Shown here one piece after another: positions 14,101-25,670 of a DNA stretch of 64,000 nt. Location: positions 926,061 through 990,060 of the forward strand of contig NW_006763299.1 in NCBI RefSeq assembly GCF_000218685.1. Reading direction: 5' to 3'. The stretch comes from Serpula lacrymans var. lacrymans S7.9 (lineage: Eukaryota > Basidiomycota > Agaricomycetes > Boletales > Serpulaceae). The notes below the pieces were generated by a model that was not told the DNA's origin, searched no databases, and was given only the letters and a program-made list of their open reading frames with translations. A program made the position numbers and the translations under genes. Each line of letters starts with the position of its first letter. The first letter of the stretch is position 1.

Positions 14101-17100
14101 GTAAGCCATTCCTTGATCTCCTCGTATATGTGCAGAACATCGCGTCCAGTGACTCTAGCTAAGGCAAAAATATTGGCATTGGACACAGCGACCCGAAAAC
14201 GTACTCTGATATCCTCATCCGCTCCCAGCATGGGAAGAATACTGGCGGGTAATGAGTCTGTTTCTTCATTTCTGCCCTCGTCTGGTGGGCCCGCCCAGCA
14301 TAACTGGGAAGGATCTTGAATCATGTAAGTGGTCATGAAACGAGAAACGGCATCGCGCATTCTCCAAGAATGAGCCTTGTTGCTTTGAATCATCCGAGAT
14401 ATCCATGCACATAGATCTCGGACGTGCTCGCCGACTTCTGTTTCCGTGAAGGATGTCTGTAGCCAGACGTGCAGCGTTGAATGAAGAAAATGCACAGCCA
14501 ATAACTGTAATTTTTCGTTCCGAGAATAACCGTATAGGGGAAGCATGGCGCCAAATTTGTCAAGGATTTGATCAAAAACGTGAACGCCAATGCTCAGCAG
14601 CCTACGACGAGCTTGGTTGAAATAAGCGGGACCAAGTAAAAGAAATTTATCTTCAGGACAGTCCAAAATAAGTCCAGTAAGTTCTTTATCTCGAGTTGGC
14701 TCCCCTGAAGAAGCTTGAAGGACTGGTGTGACAGCTAGAAATGTCATGCAAAGATCGATGACATATGTACTGCTGCTACTACCATCAACTGGCCGGTCAG
14801 TAGAAGAGGATTGGAGAGTCGAAAGCGATGTACGAATTGGTCCAAAGTCATCTTTGTCGTCGATGTCCGTGAGATGGGAAGGGTTTGAATCACTACGGCC
14901 CTCATTGACGGAATTACGAAGGACATGTCTCAGTGTGCCCATGACCGTACTCAGGATACTTTGGATCTGCGCCATGCATAAGTACCACAATGTTATGAAT
15001 ACGGAAGAAAGAGTGGCCTCACTTCCATATTTTGCCAAACCACACGTTGAAAATCTCGTCGTTTAGCGAAAACCTGCTTGCTTTGCTCTGTATGCGAATT
15101 TAAGGCACTCAATACCTGAGCCTTGATGCCTGTCCCAATGTTGGGAGTCAACATAAAATCCCACTCATCGTCACCGCTATCTTCTTCACCACTGAGAATC
15201 AGAGGCTCTAAAGCATGAAGTATCAGAGCTCTTTCTTCGACTGTCCATCTAGTGCTCGTTAGGAAAGGAGCTACCAGTGTAATCACCTTGCCAGCGCACT
15301 GTAAGACGCGCCTGTTTGAACGAGTGCCATTCCAAACCAGCAGCGACTCAAATACAATGGCAATTATAGCGATATCGAGGGATTGCCTGGCCTTTTCAGC
15401 GGTAGGGTTTGCATTCACCTCCTTGATTAATTCCCATTCTGCGGCGAGAGACTCCAAGAACTTCAACATGGCCGAAGAGACTTTCCGCTCTCGGCTGGTC
15501 GGTTGGTCGAGTTCCTTGTCGGTTCCTACGTGATATGCCATTCGAGAGTGAGTAACGTTAAACTCAGGCTCAACTGGGGTTTCGGCAGCCCTCCTGAATC
15601 GCGGTAGTCGAGCATATAATAAAAAGTCTTTGATAACCCTCGTTTTCCGTTCGTCCACCATGACGTCGACAACGGAACATTCTGGTAACAGAACACGACA
15701 CACCAAGTCACTGCGATTCGAACTTCCGCACACATTCTCCAGCAAATTCATAATGTCGCCAACGGTATGCAATGGCATCTGAGACTTCCTATCTCCTTCT
15801 CGACTCGAGTGCGCTGGACCCACTCTCCAGTTTTCCAACAGCCAGCTGAGAACTTTCTCCTCCAATTGCATTCGATAAAGCCTTACGTCCTGACTTGCTA
15901 CGCGCAAGCACCCCGCTAAGAATATGCAAACAGAATCATAAGGAAATGGAGGACCTTGTACGTCAAGATCCTTTGCAAGAGCTTCAATTTCGAGCAAGAC
16001 GCGATGAGAAGTAAGAAGGCGTTTTGCATGACAGATCAAAGTGTTAGCTGTGTGGCAGGCGGCACGACAGACAACTGGGACATTTGCTCGGCGCATCGCA
16101 TGAGTCCATATCGGATCCCAAGTTGTTGGACCTCGTGAACTAGCTGGCTGAACAGTCGTACCATGAGACGGTAATGCCCTAGAAAGATAGCTGACTCCAT
16201 CTGAGTGGGCTATAGCTGCGATGCACATAAAAGCCCAGGATTGGATTTGCGCATTTTCGAACGAAATGAGCTGTAGGAGGACAGTGACAACATCCTCTTG
16301 CAGTGAATCGTGCAATCTGCACCAATGGCGGTCTATGAAGAATAATAATATTTGAAGATGGTAAGAGCGGATGTTGAAGGCAGAATTCGAACGTATTGAA
16401 TGCAACAGGGATGTGATAGGATCTTCGCGCTTTAAGCGTTTGCCATCGACACCAGAACCTGGAGTGCCAGTATGAACAGACTCGGAATGTTGAAACAGCT
16501 TAATATATTTGTCATAAGCATAACTACAACATTCGTGATATGGTCACTTACAAGTTGGGCGCAATCTGCCTGAAGTTCAAGGACAGCCCATGCTAATGCT
16601 TGATTAGCATCAAAATGCCAGCCGGCACGAAACGTATGAGCAACAAATGCTTCACGTTCACAAATCTCCTCGTCCTCGAAAGCGACAACCTCCAGCCTCA
16701 ATGCTTCAAGTGAGAGACTCTCGATGCCCCAACGACTCTCCGCTTCACCATTTAAAAGGTGCCAGAGTCTTCCTACTCCATCAGCCCAGCTATAGTCAGA
16801 GCCTCTCTTGCTTACGGTCAGAAAGGGAAAGAGGACCCTAAGAACGCCGACGAGGCTCTCCTTCATACGTTTGTTCTTGGTTCCCCATAGGTTTACCAAA
16901 CCATCCCATGCTCCACGAGTAAATATTTCCACGTCGTTTTTCCGATTTAAAGCCAGGTGGGATAGGACTGCTTGCAGTGCCAAAATGTAATCATGATGTA
17001 AAGAAGTGTCTGCAGGATAATAATCAAGAAAGCGGCGCAAGCGAATAAGAATAGACGAAGAAAGATGAGGGTTATTCGAAGACAGTAATGGGGCAGAAGG

Positions 17101-17904
17101 AGAGCGAAGTAGAATAACTAGTAAAGATGTGCATTCGATCTGTTCGAGAGAAACAACCATTGAACCAGTCGCCTTGGAGTTGAAAGTAGAACGGCTTAAG
17201 CTAGGACCAGGCGTTGCGCTTTCTTCTTTTCGTCTCCTTTTTCGTACTTGGGTGCTCGGAGTAGACCGCGACGGAAGATATCCCTCTTCGTCTTCATCGT
17301 CTTCATACTCGGGGTCTTGGTACATGGAATCGTCCACCTCCATCTTCTCAGTGCTATCATCGTCTTCATTCTCGTTGATACCCTTTCTGACTGGGTCACC
17401 TAAAATGACATTGAAAGCCATTTCTGTGATCTTTAACCAGTTGTCTTCGTCAAGGTGATCCATGTGTGGTGTCCAGCTGAGAGCGGATTTTATCGCCTTC
17501 AAGTAGTCTAATGCAACTTGAGTGTAAAGAGAACCTTTATTGACCATGACCTGAAGAAGATGAGCCAGAAGTGCTTTGACCACCTTCTTGTTCAGCAAGT
17601 GGACACTTCTCTCAGTCAACCACCGTACGGTAGCTGCAGCATCCCCAAGCCTACGCAAAGCGGTGGCACCTGTTGTTCCGGCCTTTCCAGAAGCAGCTTT
17701 CTTCATACATATTGCCTTTTCGTTGATAACCGCAGTGAACAGAGCCTGGAACACAACCAACCATGCGCGACCATCGCCAGATTCGTCGAGGTTAAGGACG
17801 GCTTGATCACGACTGAAGACAGTGCGCAAAGCCGAGATTCCATCCTGTCGCTCCTTTATCTTTTCACTTTTGAGCTGCTGTAGAACGGTTTTTAGGTTGT
17901 TCAT
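8103..17904 (-). CDS. TEL1: TEL1/ATM-type checkpoint protein kinase
   Basis: PI3K-related kinase that senses DNA ends with the MRN complex and maintains telomeres. Eleven exons, phase-checked throughout: 17904-16552, 16498-15023, 14966-14086, 14041-11048, 10995-10605, 10554-9430, 9373-9156, 9101-8774, 8710-8520, 8440-8199, 8122-8103; 3072 aa, the size expected of Tel1/ATM. The start ATG gives MNNLKTVLQQLKSEKIKERQ, the TAN motif at the extreme N-terminus. A long HEAT-like alpha-helical region follows, then FAT (GSWTSEACLEKP), the kinase (GEGEDDLRQDAVMEQVF, GLGDRHISNILI, HIDLGIAFDQ) and a FATC end IFHGWSPHF encoded by a 20-nt last exon. The weakest junction is the donor GTCTGT at 11047, chosen because the better-looking GTATAT breaks the frame. 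The large exons show no lesion, so the gene looks functional. Confidence 0.93.
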
Positions 17905-18194
17905 TTGACCATAAGCCAAAAGCTCCACTGGGTTGCGATCATAGTGAACGCCACCTCGTCTAGAACGGCGTATTTGCGCTTGTTTGGACTTTTGCTGTAT
18001 ATAAAAGGCCCTTTTTCGTGTTTTTTATTCTTCGATTCAATCTTTGGCCTCTTTCTGCCCGGACAGTTGCTCATACGCTTCCACTCTGTACCGGTTCTGG
18101 TGAAGTGCCTATACGGACGGCCATCCTGTCGTCTAATCAACGATGAGATGGGCAGTTGAGAAGTGCAGATTTTAGATTCGAGGAAGTCTGACAT
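17901..18194 (-). CDS. 97-codon upstream ORF coupled to TEL1 by an ATGA overlap
   Basis: An ATG at 18194 opens a 97-codon frame whose TGA (17903-17901) overlaps the TEL1 ATG (17904-17902) as ATGA. The predicted peptide is basic (RKRPKIESKNKKHEKG near the middle) and not recognised. Possibilities are a leader ORF that controls TEL1 translation by termination-reinitiation, an independent small protein on its own transcript, or chance. The frame could also be cut by an unseen intron. Its position relative to the TEL1 start is the main reason to list it. Confidence 0.35.
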   Translation of the reverse strand: MSDFLESKICTSQLPISSLIRRQDGRPYRHFTRTGTEWKRMSNCPGRKRPKIESKNKKHEKGPFIYSKSPNKRKYAVLDEVAFTMIATQWSFWLMVK

Positions 18195-18683
18195 GGTTAT
18201 ATTCTGCCCTACATGTTATCATTTAATAGATTATTACAGAGTTGTATTTGCATACCATTCCAATTCAATTACCGTATCTCTACGTTCTCAGAGTGGATAT
18301 GCTCTCTTTTCCATTATAAATGTGCGGTTTGAGTTGAATGGCTTGTTGAATTTTGTGCTGTGTTGAGGTTCGAACGCTGGAACTGAGGTAATGCACGTGA
18401 TCGTCTCGCGTCGTATTGGATAACTTCATATATCTCGACCTGGCATAGTACATGTTACTGACTCCTTGACCGAACAAATTCCTACAGACCGTGGATAGAC
18501 GTGAGTTTATGGTCTGGTATGGCTGGTGTTATCCGAATGATAGCTTCAATACGCGTGTTAGGTTGCTCAACATTTTTGTTCGTTGCAGGTGTCACTTGGC
18601 GCAGTTCTCGTCAAGATCCGCACTCCTCGTTCTCACCAAGATAGCATATTGCTTCTCATTTTATCAAGTCCTCCAGTTCTGCC
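18195..18683. promoter_or_regulatory. Shared TEL1-PIF1 divergent promoter region
   Basis: TEL1 (ATG 17904, minus) and PIF1 (ATG 18684, plus) are head to head with 779 bp between start codons. GCACGTGATCG near 18392 contains an E-box core CACGTG. No TATA box is clear. Any co-regulation is inferred from arrangement alone. Confidence 0.45.
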
Positions 18684-21001
18684 ATGGCCAACTCATCAAA
18701 GCAGGCGATGTCAGGTCTTCGAACAATCAAGCGAGATTGGTCCTCTAGCTCACAGCAGTCTACTGAAGAACCTGAGTTTTGGCCTACGCCACCCAGTGCA
18801 TCAGAAAAGCCCCTCACAGCCAAGGAACAACGCATGAAGGACATACAAGACGCGTTATCCGGGAAGACCACTTTCTCTGAACAACAAACAGCTCAGGCGA
18901 TGAGCTCTATCCAAAATGCCAATAACAAACGTCCCATACCTGGTCTGCCACAACCTCCAGCCAAGAAACGCCAATTACCTCCAACATGGAAAGAGGACCC
19001 TTTATCTAAGGCCACTAACTTTATAACTATGGGCACATCTTCTTCCTCTGGCGCACGAGAAATCCCGTCTGTAACTGTCACCGCCCTGTCCAAATCCAAA
19101 TCAGCGTCCAAACCAGCAGCAGTGTTCCTCAGTGCAGAGCAGAAACATATACTGGAACTGGTAGAAGAGGGACACAGTGTATTCTATACGGGTAGCGCAG
19201 GTACAGAGCGTGTTATGTTACCATCGCCTCCCAAAGTCAGTACTGACGCATCTACCGTCCCTTCTAGGCACTGGCAAGTCAGTACTCCTCCGCGAAATCA
19301 TCAAGACTATGCAGAAGAGGTACTCAAAATCACCGGATGCGGTAGCCATTACTGCTTCGACTGGTGCGTATTTCTCTGCATTCACTCCACAGTTTTACTA
19401 ATGCTGTGGTACGATAGGTATCGCAGCATGTAATATTGGTGGCGTCACTATCCACTCCTTTGCTGGAATTGGCCTTGGTGTAGGTAGCGCAGATGATTTG
19501 GTCGTTAAGGTGAGAAAAAATAAGAAAGCTATGACGCGATGGCTACGGACCAAAGTGCTCATCATCGACGAAGGTGATCGCTCGTTTTATGGAGCTTCTA
19601 CAAGTAAAGTATTGACATACTGTATAAAATCAGTTTCCATGGTTGATGGTGACCTCTTTGACAAACTCGCAAAGATTGGATGCATGATAAAGAAATCTGT
19701 AGAACCTTTTGGCGGCACGCAGGTTCATCCTTCTAATTCTCGTGTACTAGTTCATTCTGACTTACGAACTAGGTTATCGTTACTGGAGACTTCTTCCAGC
19801 TCCCTCCTGTCATGAAAGGTGAAGGGCAGGTAAAGTTCGCATTTGAGGCGCAGTACTGGGGCCAGACCATCAAAAGGACATTTAACCTCACCAAAGTCTT
19901 CAGACAAAAAGACCAAGGTATGTAGTAGGTACCTTTTACATATGCATACTGATATTGCTTGCAGATTTTGTTGATATGCTCAATGAAATGCGTTTTGGCA
20001 AGCTATCTTTTGCGTCTGTTCACACATTTAAATCGCTCTCACGACAGCTGACATACGATGATGGACTCACTGCAACCGAACTGTAAGTTCGACATTGCCT
20101 TCTTTACCATGGACGACTCATTCCTGTTCTGTCCAGGTTTCCTCGCCGCGAAGACGTCGAGCGCTCTAACCGAACCCGCATCTCCCAACTGGTGGGGGAA
20201 GCGAAAAAATACGAATCCACAGACAGCGGAACGGTGGATCCTGCACAGCGCGAAAAAATGCTTGCGAATTTCATGGCTCCAAAGACGTTAGAATTGCGCA
20301 TTGGCGCACAAGTGATGCTGATCAAGAATGTAGACGAAACATTGGTAAACGGTAGTATTGGCAAAGTCATAGCCTTCGCCGACCCAGCTTTCTATGGAAC
20401 CAATATGGCTAGTGATGCCAAGAAACCTGCAAAAGTCGGCCAGGCATCTATGGACATGCCTGTCGTGGCGTTTTCAGTGCCCAATCGCGAGGCAAGGGAG
20501 ACGATCATTACACCTGAAGTATGGAAAGTGGAACTGCCGAGTGGAGAGATCCAAGTAGCTCGAACACAGGCAAGTCTCATCACGCTGAATTTCATTCGAC
20601 TCATTGTTACCTATTATCAGTTGCCTCTTATACTTTCGTGGGCTATGTCAATTCACAAGTCCCAAGGTCAAACTCTGGAGCGTGTCAAGGTCGATCTAGG
20701 CAGGGTTTTCGAGAAAGGTCGGTCGCTTCCGTGAAACTGCCGACCATTTTAGTTAACTTTCAACGATAGGACAAGCGTATGTAGCTCTTTCCCGTGCGAC
20801 TTCTTTGAAGGGACTCCAAGTCCTTAACTTTGATCCGATGAAGGTATGTTACAGAAACAAAACATTACGATGACGTGCTCATCGGTTCTAATTCCTTCTC
20901 TCTTTCTATCATCACCATAACAGGTTAGGGCGCATCCAACCGTTGTTGAATGGAGTAGAACACTCGAGATTCTTACTTCCGAGTCCGATAAAACTGAGTG
21001 A
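18684..21001 (+). CDS. PIF1: PIF1-family 5'-3' DNA helicase
   Basis: ATP-dependent helicase of the SF1B class, acting at telomeres, G-quadruplexes, replication forks and mitochondrial DNA in known homologs. Ten exons: 18684-19200, 19268-19363, 19418-19573, 19634-19722, 19773-19917, 19965-20082, 20137-20569, 20621-20717, 20770-20843, 20924-21001; 600 aa. Motifs: Walker [12 protein letters not shown] (split by intron 1), motif Ia [13 protein letters not shown], Walker [18 protein letters not shown], motif [16 protein letters not shown], motif IV KVFRQKD, then [12 protein letters not shown] and [13 protein letters not shown] at the C-terminus. The N-terminal about 150 residues are Ser/Pro-rich and low in conservation, as usual for Pif1. 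Intron 7 (20570-20620) has a GC-AG boundary, is 51 nt long and has no in-frame stop. Splicing it restores the expected continuity before the SIHKSQG motif. Confidence 0.93.
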
Positions 21002-21429
21002 TAGATCCACTCAAATTCTTGACAGTATCTCAATATATACTGGATGGAGCACTGTATAACATCGATACCCGACGCATTCGTGATGTCGATTCAGCTAATA
21101 GTATTGTATGCAAGCATAGTAGTATCACAGTATTGGTCCCCAATCACATTGACATTATTGCTGTTATCGTTATGTGGCTAGAGGGTTTATATTATTTTTG
21201 ACCGATCTCAGGAAGATGACGCGGGTGATAAATCTACGTGGTATACAATGTCCGCTGAGATGTGATGAATGTACAGGTATGATGTTATGAAGGTGGAATG
21301 AGAGGCGGACCATGATTGTGACAAAACTGAAGGAGTAAATAAAACGAAACAAAAAATAAAGGAAATGAGAAATAGGTTTATGTTAGATAGAAGCAATGAC
21401 ACCAGGATGAAAATCTAGGATCCGCGCAG
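21002..21429. other. Convergent intergenic region (PIF1 / four-TM protein)
   Basis: About 430 bp, AT-rich, between the PIF1 stop and the stop of the next minus-strand gene. No gene is supported. Confidence 0.5.
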
Positions 21430-22941
21430 CTATGCACCAAGCCGCGCGCCATGGTATTTTACCTTCTCAAAAATTCGAAATAGGCTGATGACAAGGTTGA
21501 TGCAGTACATGATGAGTCCAACACCCACCAAGCAGATCAAAGCCAGTTGATTGTCGCAGATGGTATCACCGACACCCCCTTCACCACGTCCCAGATCTGT
21601 CAAAGTGACATTGGGAAGCTGAGGCCGTGGAAGTTCGTTATACCATGAAGTGCTCGAGAATGATGCACAGGGAATGAGGGAAGTGAAGAAGTTGTCGAAA
21701 CATAGTGAAAGGGCTGCAGACCAAGCGCAGATGAAAAAAACTTCCAGAAGAGTGTGGGCGAGTTTGCCAGAAGTGCGCCAGAGCCCAACAGGTCGACCAA
21801 AATACTCGAGCTACCCGAATAGTGAGCAAAATAACCACACAAAGATAAGATAATACGACCCACATATATGGCGACCATGACATGAACGAGAGTAAGGGGT
21901 GCGAAAATAATCACAAGCGTCCTAGGAAGTCAAAAGATTTAGTGCTATCATATCACTAAAATGACTGCTGAACGCACGGAGAACTCCCAACTATTCCCAT
22001 CACATCTGAGCGTAGTTCCCATATGCGTATTCGGATCGCGATAGCCAAAGCCGCAGTAGTGAACGTGACGTTGATGAATCGAAATAACTACTGAAATGAA
22101 CAATTGTTTGGGAATGTCGAAGCACAAATATCAACGTACCAAGGGAACATAGATATTAGTCAAAATGAATGCTCTCAGCCTCTTTTTGCCAGATCCGCCG
22201 TAACCAGATCTGCCACTGGAGTTATCGCTATGCTTCTCTTCTTCGTTGTTATATATATGAGAGTAATTTCCTCGGCCAGTAACAGGCTGCCAAGGGGTGT
22301 CCCAACCAGGGGTCATGCTGTGTGACATCGTGAACGGCACCGAAGGTGGTGGTATCGTTGGGTTGCGACTTGATTCCTCAACCCCCAGGGGGCGTGGTAA
22401 GGTGGTATTAAGTTTTAATTTCTCTGTTGGCAAAATTCCCGCAACATCCTGCGATCGTCGATTGCCAGGCAAAAGCCACGATGACCGGTCTACTTTCTTC
22501 TCAGGCATAGAAGGTCTCCGGCCAAAGTCGTTTTCTGAAAACACATGAGGCGCGTCCATGTTGGAATGGCGAGGTCTAGCGAATGTCCACCAATGTGAAT
22601 CGTGGGCAGGACCCGTTGCACCGACAGACGAAGAATTCAGGGAGCCAACGTCGGAAGGACGAGAATCAGCCGTGTGCCGTGAATTGCCCAACTCGTCTGC
22701 GTTGTCCGTCGGCGAGGGTGGTTCGTCTCGAGCCCATGCTAACAAGAAATGGCACTATCAGCCACCATTCATCACTTGAACTACAATTTGAATCAAGCGC
22801 ACGAGGGGATGTAACCACTGTCCTGGCTATCGAGGGCAAGGTCAGTGCATGACTGTGAACACTTTGACTGGCACTGAGGCTGGTGGTTGACATTGAGGGT
22901 ATCGACAAAGCCTTGCCGCCGCTCCCTGACTCGTTAGCCAT
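21430..22941 (-). CDS. Four-TM fungal membrane protein, SRF1-like
   Basis: Five exons: 22941-22785, 22738-22140, 22087-21978, 21921-21864, 21810-21430; 434 aa. The N-terminal half is Ser/Pro-rich and cytosol-like, with a conserved-looking HWWTFARPR. The C-terminal half has four hydrophobic segments: FINVTFTTAALAIAI; TLVIIFAPLTLVHVMVAIY; TLLEVFFICAWSAALSLCF; LALICLVGVGLIMYCINLVI. The loop between segments 3 and 4 carries possible N-glycosylation and disulphide residues. The size and arrangement resemble SRF1, the fungal regulator of phospholipase D; this is from memory of the family layout, not alignment. Intron 1 has an alternative donor (GTGATG, 9 nt downstream) in the same phase. The third exon start uses the second of two adjacent AGs (CAGTAG). 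Confidence 0.7.
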
Positions 22942-23363
22942 ATGGAAGAAGAAAGCAAAGACCAGCCGCAAACGACCGCAGCGCTATGTGAGTAGAGTGA
23001 GGAGCTGGTTCAGTTAAGTATAGCTGGGATTATTACAAGCGGATCGAAGCGATGCGGTCACGCTCTTGCTTTTTCTGAAATGGCCATTCAACTTGAAGCA
23101 GTGGTGTACGTAAGTACCGCAGCATCCGCAATGCCTTTTTACAGTACTTATGGGATTACTGTAAAACAAGACACAGCGTTTGATTATGATAGTACAGCAA
23201 AATATAGGAAAGCAATGATGAACATTCAAAAGTTTGTATAAAAAGGTAGTATCAGTGTGAAAGATGATGCCGAATACGAACAAGTAGTGAAGATCTTTGA
23301 CATGCGGTGTGGTATACAGTCAGATCTCGTTTTAGGAAAGTAGAAAGTCCAGAAGAATGCGCA
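22942..23363. other. Intergenic region
   Basis: About 420 bp between the start of the four-TM gene and the stop of the F-box gene, both minus strand. No coding signal is supported. Confidence 0.5.
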
Positions 23364-25214
23364 CTAGAAATACAAGTGCCAGTCCATATAATCATCATCA
23401 TCATCGTCCCATGTGGGATAATGATAGTATGGATCTGATTCTTCCTCGTCTTCCTCCTCCTCTTCATCTTCATAGCCCTGCTCAATTCCATCCCACACCA
23501 CATCCACCACGACTTCTTCCAGTCTTTCAACATCATCTGAGTAGATGTGACGACAATCTTGTATGCTCAGGTTCCTTATCTCCGCTCTTCGCTCCGCACG
23601 ATCCATCATACAATCCAACAAGTCATCGAGCAGGCTACTCCCATCCTCGAAGTCCACGCCTTCTAACACGACTTCACAGACTGTTGGCAAAAAGACTTCC
23701 CCAAATTTTTTGGGGCGAAGCAGACGACCACTTCCAGGAACCTCTGTGACGAGTGCATCGATAAGACCTTCTATTGGAATATTGCTGCTGCGAATCGTAC
23801 GCAGACGCGTAAGCCCACCAAAGGCGTCAAGCCAGAAAGACTTTGGAACATAGGAGAAATTATGGACATGCAATGTACGCACATATGCAAGCGGGAGCAC
23901 GTTGCACATGGACTGGACAACACCCATCGGCTTGTCCGACCCAAAAGATGACCATGACATGTCGATTTCGATCTGCGGTGACGTGGGCTCATCTTGACTA
24001 AACATGGCCGCTGTCCTGATATTGGAAAATACATGCAGTGGAGGCTCAGGCGAATGCCATCCTTGAAATCGTACACTATTAGGGGCAAGGTTGTGGACTT
24101 GCAAGTGGCGCAAAGGTTTCTCGCCAGAGGTTCCACTACCGCCACAGTTAGCTACGACAGCCGGGAAAATGCTTGAAAAGTCGAAGCTAGCTGCCGGGCC
24201 CGCTTTGCAAGCGAGCTTGAGGGTAGCAGTAGATGGATAAGACATGTGTGCAAGAACGTGCGCACAGTCGATGACACGACCGCTGAGGCGGATAGATCGT
24301 AGGGCCTGGAGAGGAACAACACAACCAATAGTCGGAAGTTTATGAACAGATTCAGGAAGTGTAGGTAGCGACTCTTCTAACGTCAGTACCTGTAAACTAG
24401 GCATTCGTTCAAGTGCGGAGAGGACTTGGGACATGGTGGGACGAGCGGATGCCGCCGTGTTGCGAATATCGAGATGAGTGAGGCCACTGAGGAGTGCCGA
24501 ATTCCACGAAATATCACATTTGAAGAGTTCCAGTCGGCGTAAGCGAGGGGTCTGTCCCTCGAACATAACTTCTGGCAATGGGTACCCGCTCTCCGTGGTA
24601 TAGTGACTATACCGGGAATTGGACAAGGACAGTGATTCGAGCAGAGGAGCTGGACCAGAAACCTGGTTCAACAATTTTTCCATCATTTCCTTTGATGCGA
24701 TAAGTTTGAAATCTTTCACACGAATACTGTGTTTCAGTGCTTGTTGCAGTGCTTCAACGACCTTTGGTGTCATGTATGTTAAGTCGACTTTGACTACAAG
24801 GGGAGCCATTTTGGAGCGAATAAGCATTTCATCTGTCCACCGTGGATATGAGAACACGAGGTTGCTCCAAAGACTCGGACAGCCAAGTGCGACGGCGCGC
24901 CAGTGGCGGCAGACGTGTCCAACTTTGATAAAGCGAATGCTGAAAGTTGCATGCTCGTGCAGGTGTGGCGAATGAGCGCAATGCGTGAATATGGTTGAAA
25001 GGAGCTCTGGAGGTAGGCGAGAAATAGGAGCAAGCGAATTGCGACGGGTGCGGAGGACGCGCATGGACTCGTCAAGAGCAATCAGTTCTTTGTCTATCTG
25101 AGAACGTGCTTGGGAGATGACAGAGGGAGAGCTGAGAGAAGTAATGTACCCAAAAGAGAAGGATTGAGCAGATCCTATGGGATTAGCTAGAGGGTTAGGG
25201 GATGGATGAGACAT
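23364..25214 (-). CDS. F-box protein with leucine-rich-type C-terminus
   Basis: Single uninterrupted exon of 616 aa from an ATG at 25214. After a predicted helix (RSQIDKELIALDESMRVLRT), the F-box runs LAPISRLPPELLSTIFTHCA to VCRHWRAVALGCPSLWSNL, about residues 62-115. The rest has irregular leucine-rich-like strands (LESLSLSNSRYS, LRRLELFKCDISW, LTHLDIRNT), the usual build of agaricomycete F-box proteins that present substrates to SCF ubiquitin ligases. The C-terminus is a strongly acidic, Tyr-containing tail (EDEEEEEDEEES followed by six Asp). The lack of introns, when most neighbours have many, is typical of this expanded family. The substrate is unknown. Confidence 0.9.
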   Translation of the reverse strand: MSHPSPNPLANPIGSAQSFSFGYITSLSSPSVISQARSQIDKELIALDESMRVLRTRRNSLAPISRLPPELLSTIFTHCAHSPHLHEHATFSIRFIKVGHVCRHWRAVALGCPSLWSNLVFSYPRWTDEMLIRSKMAPLVVKVDLTYMTPKVVEALQQALKHSIRVKDFKLIASKEMMEKLLNQVSGPAPLLESLSLSNSRYSHYTTESGYPLPEVMFEGQTPRLRRLELFKCDISWNSALLSGLTHLDIRNTAASARPTMSQVLSALERMPSLQVLTLEESLPTLPESVHKLPTIGCVVPLQALRSIRLSGRVIDCAHVLAHMSYPSTATLKLACKAGPAASFDFSSIFPAVVANCGGSGTSGEKPLRHLQVHNLAPNSVRFQGWHSPEPPLHVFSNIRTAAMFSQDEPTSPQIEIDMSWSSFGSDKPMGVVQSMCNVLPLAYVRTLHVHNFSYVPKSFWLDAFGGLTRLRTIRSSNIPIEGLIDALVTEVPGSGRLLRPKKFGEVFLPTVCEVVLEGVDFEDGSSLLDDLLDCMMDRAERRAEIRNLSIQDCRHIYSDDVERLEEVVVDVVWDGIEQGYEDEEEEEDEEESDPYYHYPTWDDDDDDYMDWHLYF

Positions 25215-25670
25215 CCTGGCTGGGTGTGCATAAAATTTCGACTCGGACGATTCAAACTCTCAAGATAGCTGGGTGTCAATTGGTCTGATTGAGCCTCTTC
25301 CACCATAGGAAAGTAAATAGAATGCACACCTGAGCGATCAAAAGGTAAATTTAAAATCAACTAAAACGCGAGGACAATCTCGGGACCGTCTCTTTATCGA
25401 CAATAAAAGAATTAGCGTAAGGAGGTCTCAAATAGTAACAAGAGAAATAGGTCGATCTGGATTATCTGTGCAGCAACGATTCAACGTATAGCCTTTAACA
25501 CCACGCAAGACGACGCACATTGTATGTTTTCGATGTGAGTGAAAGTTATAACAAGCGTGAGAATCTTGGACAGGAGCGGAAGTGGCAGTTTATTCCGAGC
25601 CACGACAACGATCGACTCGGCTCAGTCTGTATCTTAACTGAAACTTTTTCTTCACCAAATCTACAGCACA
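25215..25670. promoter_or_regulatory. Divergent promoter region (F-box / coatomer epsilon)
   Basis: 456 bp between the divergent starts at 25214 (minus) and 25671 (plus). A pyrimidine-rich stretch (ACTTTTTCTTCACC) lies just before the plus-strand ATG. No recognised binding site was found. Confidence 0.45.

Noticed and set aside
17905..18159. Plus-strand ORF with hydrophobic stretches antisense to the TEL1 upstream ORF
   Set aside because: No splice or start support; hydrophobicity follows from antisense of Lys-rich codons.
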